12,051 nt of DNA, taken from Gammaproteobacteria bacterium (GTDB taxonomy: Bacteria > Pseudomonadota > Gammaproteobacteria > SZUA-229). This document shows, one piece after another, positions 5,745-12,051 of this stretch; position 1 is the first letter of the stretch, and every line of letters begins with the position of its first letter. The position numbers and the translations under genes are program-made. Under the pieces are notes generated by a model that was not told the DNA's origin, made no database searches, and saw only the letters and a list, made by a program, of their open reading frames with translations. The DNA lies in the NCBI GenBank assembly GCA_026197015.1, contig JAPHRB010000014.1, positions 1 through 12,051 on the forward strand, in the 5' to 3' direction.

Positions 5745-6518
5745 TCAGAAGTTATATTCGAAACCGGTATTATAAGTAGTATCAGTCCCCTTAGTTAATT
5801 GTGCCGGTTCGCTATCATGTGTAATATCAACAGACAGATTAAAAGAAAGGTTCTCTGTAATATCGAGTTGCAAAGCGAACTGCTCAAATAACCGGTAATC
5901 TGATATTTTATTTAAATCTGGCTGATAATATAAGGTACTCGAAAATCTAGAATGATTTGATAATTCACTTTTATACACTAGATATAAATTCATTCTGTTA
6001 TTGTAAACTACCCCTTCATCAGTGGTTAATGGCACAAAATCTAATTTTTCCCGTTCTCTAAATACACCTAAGCCTAAAGCTACTGATTTATCATCTGAAT
6101 TTAAGAGATTTAAGCGTACGCCCCCACCTAGCAACATTCGAGAATCTAATCGTGAAAATTCATCTGTTGTAACCTGTACGAATGACTCCCAGGCAAAACT
6201 TTTACTTTGATACTGTATGTTTCTTAGATGCACAAATGTTTTATTAGTATCTTTTACATCTGCTGATTCACCATATTCATAATTGACGACGATAAAACGC
6301 GTAGCTTCTTTTTCATACCATTGAACTCGCCCTCCCAGACCTACTTTCTGCTTTTGCGTATTACCATTTTTACCACTGATATCAAGTGACAGTTTTTTAT
6401 CCACTCCTTCGGTTTTTTCACTCGATTGAACACGTATATTTTCAATATTAACAATTGCCATGGAAACTTCTGTATAACTAATAACTGATAAAAATAATAA
6501 TTTTGGTAAATATTTCAC
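5745..6518 (-). CDS. DUF481-like outer-membrane beta-barrel protein
   Basis: 257 residues, starting GTG at 6518. No ATG lies upstream before an in-frame stop at 6546-6548, and the next internal ATG (residue 20) would remove the signal peptide. The N-terminus (KYLPKLLFLSVIS) is a signal peptide with likely cleavage after VSMA (21). The rest alternates polar and hydrophobic residues in beta-strand fashion, with tight turns. The DUF481/YdiY-like signature is seen in VHLRNIQYQSKSFAWESFVQ (96-115), then RLDSRMLLGGGVRLNL and LGLGVFRERE. The protein ends in phenylalanine (TGFEYNF), the usual barrel-assembly signal. The role is unknown; relatives are uncharacterised outer-membrane proteins. It appears monocistronic, with a long upstream gap holding a dyad that may control it. 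SD before GTG is poor. Confidence 0.85.
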   Translation of the reverse strand: MKYLPKLLFLSVISYTEVSMAIVNIENIRVQSSEKTEGVDKKLSLDISGKNGNTQKQKVGLGGRVQWYEKEATRFIVVNYEYGESADVKDTNKTFVHLRNIQYQSKSFAWESFVQVTTDEFSRLDSRMLLGGGVRLNLLNSDDKSVALGLGVFREREKLDFVPLTTDEGVVYNNRMNLYLVYKSELSNHSRFSSTLYYQPDLNKISDYRLFEQFALQLDITENLSFNLSVDITHDSEPAQLTKGTDTTYNTGFEYNF

Positions 6519-6637
6519 TTCTAACCCGCTTAAATTAATCTGTTTTTATTGAATTCATTTAATAGACCACTAACTTAAATTAAACATCTAATAATTAGTC
6601 ATAGATACCCTTTTAGTTTAAGTAATTAAGAGACCTT

Positions 6638-6657
6638 CACTCTAAATATTTAGTGTG
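6638..6657. promoter_or_regulatory. 20-bp near-perfect palindrome upstream of the outer-membrane protein gene
   Basis: CACTCTAAATATTTAGTGTG: 10-bp arms with one mismatched pair, centred about 130 bases upstream of the GTG at 6518. Its length and symmetry fit a dimeric regulator site. The regulator is unknown. Confidence 0.35.
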
Positions 6658-6855
6658 ATTGTATTAAAAGACTGATAAGACGACCATATGATTTATAGTC
6701 TTCACCTGCTTTGGTTAAATACATATCTTGCTAGTCATTTTAACTAAATTTTACGAAGTTAAGTGATCTTTTTCTAAATTACGTGCAATAATTCAAAAAT
6801 TAATAAAAAGAATTATAAAAGAGTAACTTTGTAGCAACTTATCTTCTCATAATTA

Positions 6856-6873
6856 ATATAACGCATGTTATAT
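6856..6873. promoter_or_regulatory. Dyad ATATAAC-GCAT-GTTATAT
   Basis: Perfect 7-bp arms around a 4-bp centre in the long gap upstream of the outer-membrane protein gene. It may be a regulator site, but AT-rich DNA gives such dyads by chance more easily. Confidence 0.25.
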
Positions 6874-7206
6874 AAACTTAGGAATAAGATAGTAAATCAT
6901 GCTAATCCAGGCGCAACAACATCCCGAAACCCAATTGATAATTACATTCAAGAAATTATTGTTGTCATTTTCCAGAACATTTTACAGAATCTTATTAACT
7001 AATGATTTATTCTAACTTAAGACATGAATGGCGACTCATATTCTGCAGATTAATACATATCAACTTTGCACTCAAACAAGCTAAAAGTTTCATTGATAAG
7101 GCCTGTCTTTGCACTAAGTACGAGATAAACCTAGCAGTCAGTTCTCCATTGATTGATGCTTTCTTAACAATATAAAACTGCCAAACTGTATATCATCCGA
7201 CTCCAT

Positions 7207-7227
7207 TCTGGCTGGCATTGCGCCAGA
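7207..7227 (-). terminator. Hairpin after the adhesin gene, weak terminator candidate
   Basis: TCTGGC (7207-7212) pairs with GCCAGA (7222-7227), or alternatively CTGGC (7212-7216) with GCCAG (7222-7226). It lies 36 bases past the adhesin stop on the minus strand. It is GC-rich compared with its surroundings, but no T tract follows. Confidence 0.35.
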
Positions 7228-7262
7228 CAGAAGTCTCAAATCACTTAATATAAATAGCGATC

Positions 7263-10200
7263 TCAATAATCCACTATCAAATTACCATCAGCTAGTAAAC
7301 CATCCAGAATTTGCTGGTCAGTGAGGGTTCCACCTACTGTTAGATCTACTCCGGTTAGAGTGATTTCCTGAGCGGTTTCAAATACTGCACCACCATCAGA
7401 ATCTACACTAATCGTTGTGCCACCACTACCGTCACTATCAAAGTGCAGGTAGTCTGTCAGGTTACCTGTATCTTCACCTTGCAACAGATCTGCAAGGTCT
7501 AATACATCACCACCAGCACCTAAGGTGAAATCTGTAATAACATCATTTGCAGGTAAAGCCGCTGTACCTTCATCACCGCTCGTCCAGACAAACGTATCGC
7601 GGCCATCACCACCGGTTAACGAATCGTTACCTGAACCACCGTTTAAGATATCAACACCTGAACCACCAAACAGACTATCGTCACCTGCGCCGCCCAGTAA
7701 CAAATCATTACCTTCTCCGCCTAATAACAATTCATCACTTGTATTGCCGATTAGAACATCATCACCTTCACCGCCACTAACCAAACTACCATCGACCATG
7801 GCTACTTCAGATGAACCATCAGCATTAGTAACATAAACGCCATTCATGGTTGAGCCATCACTTAAGGTAATTTGAACCCCTACCCCTGCGTTACCAAAGT
7901 CTGCGCCTGTGTTACCACCCAAATTATCTGTATCTACACCAAACCAGAACTCATCACCTGTATTAAACGAATTTGCCGCAAAGTTAATGGTTAAAGTTGC
8001 ACTGTTATCCGGTGCATTGAATGATACATCTGCACTATTTAAAGTAGTATCAGCACCTATAGTTGGCCCAGATGAACCACTACCCGTTGTATCAAAGTAT
8101 GCATTAGCATCTGTTCCAGCTCGTAAGTCTAATGTAATAGCTGCAATGGATAAGCCATTTAAACTATCACTAAATCTGAAACCAATCTGGTTGCTTTGAT
8201 TAAATGTATCACCTGAACGTACCGTTGCATCTATAAAATTGTTAGCCACAGGTGCCGCACTGGTGCGCGCATTAATTAAAATATCATCTCCATCTGTGCC
8301 AACTAATGCATCGCTATCTACTAGAGTTACATCAACTGTTGCGCTATCTGAAACAGATGCATCAGAGATTTCGTAACTAAATGACTCGCCATCAGCAACA
8401 TCAGTTAAGGTAACTGAATCTGCATCACTGCTTAAATCAGTTCCTGTAGCAGGTGTTACATTTGTAACATTCATTGTGCTACTAATTGTATCGTTCGCCA
8501 TTAACGCATCATAACTAACATCTACACTATCGCCATCTGCTGCATTGGTGATGATGTTATCTCGGTTAGCATCAATATTTGCAACGTAATCCAGGTTAAT
8601 AGTTAAATCGATAGCTTTAGTATCGCCATCACCATCAACACCGGTTATAACAAAAATCTCCTGCTCACCTGTAACTGTTTGTTGTGGATTAATTGTGTAA
8701 AGGTATTCACCTGTTTCATAATTAATCTCCATGGTTCCACCACGGCTTGTTGTAATAGTTTCTACAACATTGGTAACAGGAACATAACTGTGTGTTACTC
8801 CATCAATTACAATTGATTCAATGTGGCCGCCATCGGCACCCATTATAATCCCACTAGCACCAGCACCTGTCAGGATTGAAGAGTCACCCTGAACAACACC
8901 TTCAGAAACTGTGTCTAATAATGTCTGTCTTAAATCAAATGCATCTAACACCTGAATGGCATAAGGATCAACATCTCCGTCTACGTTTGTATCCGGGAAT
9001 GCAATTGGCTGCAATGAGCTCAGGTTCACGTTACCTGTAATACCAATTCCATAAGAGATATCAATATTGTTTGCTTGCACAAAACTTTCCCAGTTTGCTT
9101 CTTGTGCCGCATCTACATCATGTCCTGAACTTGGTTCGCCATCTGAAATAAAGTAAACCAGTGTTGTATCTGCTGTAGGTGGTGTAAAGCCAGCCATTGT
9201 TGCATCTAAGGCATCATCATAATTTGTACCACCACCCGGTGTTACACCATCAAGATAATCATTAGCACCACCTTTATCATCCACATACCATTGTGATTCA
9301 TTCACATTGCTAGAGAAGTCGACGAATTTTATATTGACGTTGCCCAGGTCATCAAACGAATCAAACATTGATGAAAGCGCATCTTTTGCAATATCCATTC
9401 GAACCTGGTCAGCATTAAAGTTAGCACTTCCTGATTGATCGCCTTCAAGATCCCAGGCCATACTGCCAGAGCGATCAAGCACAATTACCAGGTTAGTTGT
9501 TTGTGCTGCTGCATCACTATCAACAATATTTGCGGTAACATCTGATCCTATAGGTGCATCATCAACAATATTAATGGCCAAAGATCCATTAGTTTGTGTT
9601 CCGGCAGCACTTTCAACTGTGTAAATAAACTGGTCCGTATCATTTAGACCCTCTGTAGTTGAATTTTCCAATGTGTACACATAGTCACCCGCGTTGAAAT
9701 CTACACCCGCGTAGTTTCCTGCTTGTGTGTAAACTTCCAATGTTCCTGAATCACTTTGTATGGTGATAACACCGCCAACTGCTGTATTACCATCTACCTC
9801 TACCAATGTGCTTCCTGCTTGTCCCTGTAACAGATTACCGGTAGTTGTAATTGTATTTACATCTGGTGCTGTACCATCAACTAAACCTGATTCCATAACA
9901 CTGTCTACAATATCCAGTGCAACAGGATCATTCACACTTATAACTTCTATATCTAGTGTTTGTGACGTTGATATCGAATCGTTATTACTTTGTTCGGTGC
10001 TTGTTGACGTAACGGTTATTGAATGACTTCCACTTGCTAAATCACTAATTGTTAAACTAGTTTGATCCCATGCACTTACATCAATAGATGTGTTACCTGC
10101 AGTTGCAGTGAAATTATTTGTGCCATCACTCAGGGTTGCGCCAATTTCAATTCCTGAAACAACCGTGCTTAATACTTCTGAGTTATCGATATCTGTTAAT

Positions 10201-12051
10201 GACGCTGCTATATTAAAATCTAATGGTTCACCTTCATAAGCAATAACATCAACTGTACCGTCTGCAATAGCCGTAACACGAACGTTGTCATAAGTTACAC
10301 CGGTATCATTATCATCCGTCCATAAACCAAATGTTCCAATTGCTGGAGTATTGGCAGATGCACTCAACATTTGAGTACCGTCTACGTAAACATTAATACC
10401 ACCTGATTGCGTTACCGTAACATTCAAATTAAATGATGCGGGTAATTGCTCCTGGTCTAACACATCTAAGACGGTTGATGTTCCACCGACAACACTGACT
10501 AATTCAAAGTCACGGTGTGCTGTGCTGCCTGAATAGTTACTGTCATAATCATTCCATCTAACCATGTAATAATTCTGGTTATCTGTGTAACTAAAAATAA
10601 GGCCTACAGCATCATTGCTTGCTGATGATCCTCCAATTGTTGTTCCTACATCAGTTGAAATTGAATAGTTATCTAATGCATCTAAACCTGTTCCTGCCTG
10701 AGTTGTATCGTATCCGAGGAATCCACGTGCAGTTCCGCTATCTTCTACAAGCGTTCCATTGCTAACATACCAGTTAGGTGTTGATCCATTAAAGCCAACG
10801 TAATTCCAACCATCGGCATTACCATCATTAAAGTTATCATTGAATATAACTTTATCTGGTGATTCATTTAAACCAACCTGTAAATTAGGTGTATCAACTA
10901 CCGCTGTAACATTAATCGTTGCAGTTGCTGGTGTCGCATCGGTTAAACCATTTGCATCTGTAGCAGTGTAGTCAAAATCGGCACTGCCACTCCAGTTAGC
11001 ATCAGGAACAAAGTACAAAGTAAGCTGATCACCAATCGCTGCGTAATCTACTCCCGTTGCAGCTAGCGTTGTTAATGTATCATCTGTATATAGAGAGCCG
11101 TTTGCTGGTAAGCCATCAAGATTAAAACTTGAAACTGTGCCATCAACATCACTTCCGCTTAATATAATTTCAATACTTGCTGTATCTTCAAGCCCAGTTG
11201 CATTTACATCATCTGTTGTTGCTGCAGTTGAATCAATTGTGCTTATGTCTCGTGTAGCTTGCACGGCAGGATTACCTGCAACATCGCTTACGTTTGCAGT
11301 AATTGCAAAGTTTGTACCATCGGTTAATGTACTTAGATCAAGACCTGGGATAGACCAGGCATTGCCAGTTACTGTCGCGAAATAATTAGTACCATCAATA
11401 TTAACGGTAACCTGTTGACCATTTTCAACACCGACCGTAGTACCGCTGATAGTGACACTATCATCTTCGCTATCATCAATGACATCATCACCGGCAATAG
11501 CACTTATGGTTATAGTAGGTGCAGTGGTATCAATTGTGCTAATTGGGCGTACTGCCTGAACAGCAGAGTTACCTGCGACATCATTTACATCTGCAGTAAT
11601 TGAATAATTCACACCGTCTGGTAACGAACTTAGATCAATATTTGGAATAGACCATGAATTGCCAGTTACCGTTGCAAAATAATCAGTGCCTGCAATATTA
11701 ACAGTAACCTGTTGATTATCTTCAACATCTGTAGTGGTGCCGCTGATAGTGACACTGTTATCTTCAGCATCATCGATTACATCATCACCAGCAATGGTAT
11801 TGATGGTAATAACAGGAATCAAAGTATCAACATTAATTTCTAAACTGTCACCCGTACCATTATTTCCATCGCTATCGATGTACGTATTATCTGCAACTGT
11901 AATGTTTGCACTGCCATCAGTATCTGCTGTCGGGGTAAAGGTTGCTGTCCATGTAATGTTATCCGTTGTCGCTAAATCGGTAATCGCACCATTAGTTGAT
12001 GCAATATCTGAAGTTGTAAAACCAGTTACTGCTTCACTAAAGGTAAATGTA
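7263..12051 (-). CDS. Giant RTX adhesin with vWA domain and type I secretion signal (LapA/BapA-like), C-terminal part
   Basis: About 1595 codons are in the window. The TTG at 11822 is internal and the frame stays open to the edge, so the N-terminus is missing. Counting from 11822 as residue 1, an Ig-like domain (TFTFSEAVTGF... type) lies before it. Two 99-residue Ig-like repeats follow (about 1-199), then a cadherin-like domain (201-310), a LamG/ConA-like sandwich (328-517), a cadherin-like repeat (521-633), a T1SS-type repeat (650-765), a vWA domain (776-975), another repeat (980-1090), RTX nonapeptides (1175-1183 and 1350-1412) and a VCA0849-type type I secretion C-terminus (1413-1519). The protein is acidic with no cysteine seen in this part, as usual for such adhesins. 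Expected role: calcium-dependent cell-surface attachment and biofilm formation, exported by a LapBCE-like transporter not encoded here. Only the ligand is open. Confidence 0.93.
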   Translation of the reverse strand, partial: TFTFSEAVTGFTTSDIASTNGAITDLATTDNITWTATFTPTADTDGSANITVADNTYIDSDGNNGTGDSLEINVDTLIPVITINTIAGDDVIDDAEDNSVTISGTTTDVEDNQQVTVNIAGTDYFATVTGNSWSIPNIDLSSLPDGVNYSITADVNDVAGNSAVQAVRPISTIDTTAPTITISAIAGDDVIDDSEDDSVTISGTTVGVENGQQVTVNIDGTNYFATVTGNAWSIPGLDLSTLTDGTNFAITANVSDVAGNPAVQATRDISTIDSTAATTDDVNATGLEDTASIEIILSGSDVDGTVSSFNLDGLPANGSLYTDDTLTTLAATGVDYAAIGDQLTLYFVPDANWSGSADFDYTATDANGLTDATPATATINVTAVVDTPNLQVGLNESPDKVIFNDNFNDGNADGWNYVGFNGSTPNWYVSNGTLVEDSGTARGFLGYDTTQAGTGLDALDNYSISTDVGTTIGGSSASNDAVGLIFSYTDNQNYYMVRWNDYDSNYSGSTAHRDFELVSVVGGTSTVLDVLDQEQLPASFNLNVTVTQSGGINVYVDGTQMLSASANTPAIGTFGLWTDDNDTGVTYDNVRVTAIADGTVDVIAYEGEPLDFNIAASLTDIDNSEVLSTVVSGIEIGATLSDGTNNFTATAGNTSIDVSAWDQTSLTISDLASGSHSITVTSTSTEQSNNDSISTSQTLDIEVISVNDPVALDIVDSVMESGLVDGTAPDVNTITTTGNLLQGQAGSTLVEVDGNTAVGGVITIQSDSGTLEVYTQAGNYAGVDFNAGDYVYTLENSTTEGLNDTDQFIYTVESAAGTQTNGSLAINIVDDAPIGSDVTANIVDSDAAAQTTNLVIVLDRSGSMAWDLEGDQSGSANFNADQVRMDIAKDALSSMFDSFDDLGNVNIKFVDFSSNVNESQWYVDDKGGANDYLDGVTPGGGTNYDDALDATMAGFTPPTADTTLVYFISDGEPSSGHDVDAAQEANWESFVQANNIDISYGIGITGNVNLSSLQPIAFPDTNVDGDVDPYAIQVLDAFDLRQTLLDTVSEGVVQGDSSILTGAGASGIIMGADGGHIESIVIDGVTHSYVPVTNVVETITTSRGGTMEINYETGEYLYTINPQQTVTGEQEIFVITGVDGDGDTKAIDLTINLDYVANIDANRDNIITNAADGDSVDVSYDALMANDTISSTMNVTNVTPATGTDLSSDADSVTLTDVADGESFSYEISDASVSDSATVDVTLVDSDALVGTDGDDILINARTSAAPVANNFIDATVRSGDTFNQSNQIGFRFSDSLNGLSIAAITLDLRAGTDANAYFDTTGSGSSGPTIGADTTLNSADVSFNAPDNSATLTINFAANSFNTGDEFWFGVDTDNLGGNTGADFGNAGVGVQITLSDGSTMNGVYVTNADGSSEVAMVDGSLVSGGEGDDVLIGNTSDELLLGGEGNDLLLGGAGDDSLFGGSGVDILNGGSGNDSLTGGDGRDTFVWTSGDEGTAALPANDVITDFTLGAGGDVLDLADLLQGEDTGNLTDYLHFDSDGSGGTTISVDSDGGAVFETAQEITLTGVDLTVGGTLTDQQILDGLLADGNLIVDY
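7587..7775 (-). repeat. RTX calcium-binding nonapeptides, seven in a row
   Basis: Adhesin residues 1350-1412, in seven nonamers: GGEGDDVLI, GNTSDELLL, GGEGNDLLL, GGAGDDSLF, GGSGVDILN, GGSGNDSLT and GGDGRDTFV. The second is degenerate. They bind calcium after export and drive folding outside the cell. Confidence 0.9.
8274..8300 (-). repeat. Isolated RTX nonapeptide
   Basis: GTDGDDILI at adhesin residues 1175-1183, separated from the main array by about 166 residues of unrelated sequence. It marks the start of an RTX block that is split by another domain. Confidence 0.7.
8898..9497 (-). other. von Willebrand factor A domain in the adhesin
   Basis: Adhesin residues about 776-975. The MIDAS metal site is complete: D783-x-S785-x-S787 (LDRSGSM), T866 (GGGTNYDDAL) and D894 (ISDGEP). 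Such domains bind protein or carbohydrate ligands through a divalent cation. LapA-type adhesins carry a vWA domain near the C-terminus, as here. Confidence 0.9.
10272..10841 (-). other. LamG/concanavalin-like beta-sandwich domain in the adhesin
   Basis: Adhesin residues 328-517 open with FNDNFNDGNADGWN and contain WYVSNGTLVE, AVGLIFSYTDNQNYYMVRWN and NVYVDGTQMLSA, ending with GTFGLWTDDNDTGVTYDNVRV. This strand order and the final YDNV motif are typical of LamG/ConA-like carbohydrate- or ligand-binding sandwiches. It interrupts the Ig/cadherin repeats and is the likeliest specific ligand-binding module besides vWA. Confidence 0.7.
11226..11822 (-). repeat. Two tandem Ig-like repeats, 297-bp period
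   Basis: Two copies start with ITI..IAGDDVIDD and end with ISTID. The period is 99 codons (IAGDD at residues 10 and 109). The DNA is also clearly similar, for example ATTGCCAGTTAC near 11661 and 11364, and GCCGCTGATAGTGACACT-type sequence near 11740 and 11443. This indicates recent duplication. More copies may lie beyond the window or have been lost by recombination. Confidence 0.85.

Larger units (their letters stand above)
6519..7262. other. Noncoding interval between the outer-membrane protein and adhesin genes
   Basis: About 740 AT-rich bases. It must contain the promoter of the outer-membrane protein gene near its left end and the 3' end of the adhesin transcript at its right end. Two dyads stand out (6638-6657 and 6856-6873), plus a hairpin at 7207-7227. 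The longest frame I checked, 38 codons on + from 6899, lacks an SD and a recognisable product. No tRNA, riboswitch or known sRNA was recognised. Confidence 0.5.

Noticed and set aside
6899..7015. 38-codon + strand frame
   Set aside because: There is no SD at a proper distance and no recognisable motif in an AT-rich gap, so chance is likely.
7525..8199. Proline-rich and other + strand frames opposite the adhesin
   Set aside because: They mirror the Gly/Asp-rich RTX codons and the neighbouring domain on the other strand. The composition is an antisense artefact and there are no start signals.
11820..11822. TTG as the start of the adhesin
   Set aside because: Seventy-six further in-frame codons up to the window edge continue an Ig-like domain without a stop.
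1..12051. CRISPR array, tRNA, rRNA, IS element or prophage
   Set aside because: I found no regular spacer-repeat pattern, cloverleaf, rRNA motif or intact transposase/integrase frame. The HNH-like gene sits in a housekeeping-type operon, not in phage context.

Overview
The window is AT-rich chromosomal DNA, most likely from an aquatic gammaproteobacterium. The evidence is a class I photolyase of proteobacterial type, a DsrE-like periplasmic protein, a DUF481 outer-membrane protein and a very large RTX adhesin with a VCA0849-type type I secretion signal. The phylum is well supported. The genus is not, because there is no rRNA or tRNA gene and no marker I can place.

Region A (1-3180, + strand) is a compact gene train. 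It holds the 3' part of a DNA photolyase that begins upstream of the window, a short CbiX-type chelatase, a TIGR01777-type NAD(P)-binding epimerase-like protein, a 53-residue cysteine-rich miniprotein, a DCC/DUF393 thiol-disulfide protein and an HNH-like small protein. The miniprotein shares an ATGA overlap with the DCC gene, and the DCC stop codon lies in the Shine-Dalgarno sequence of the HNH-like gene, so the last three are translationally linked. Photolyase, TIGR01777 and DUF393 genes recur together in gammaproteobacterial light/UV-response clusters, so this looks like a photorepair and redox-stress neighbourhood.

Region B (3181-5180) starts with a REP-like hairpin between convergent genes. 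A minus-strand operon follows. In transcription order it encodes a TetR regulator, a 63-residue cysteine-rich protein, an exported DsrE-like protein and a multi-pass membrane protein. The tetR promoter is unusually clear: TTGACT, a 17-bp spacer, then TAATAT. A near-perfect palindromic operator fills the spacer, and the predicted transcription start falls at or next to the ATG. This indicates an autoregulated and possibly leaderless operon.

Region C (5174-7262) is mostly AT-rich noncoding sequence around one minus-strand gene for a DUF481-like outer-membrane beta-barrel. Several dyads lie in these gaps, but no RNA gene is recognisable.

Region D (7263-12051, minus strand) is the C-terminal part, about 1595 residues, of a giant secreted adhesin whose 5' end lies beyond the window. 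In order it has Ig-like repeats, a cadherin-like domain, a LamG/ConA-like beta-sandwich, further cadherin/T1SS-type repeats, a von Willebrand A domain with a complete MIDAS, an RTX array interrupted by a separate domain of about 166 residues, and the type I secretion C-terminus. It is expected to be exported by a LapBCE-like system encoded elsewhere and to act in surface attachment or biofilm formation.
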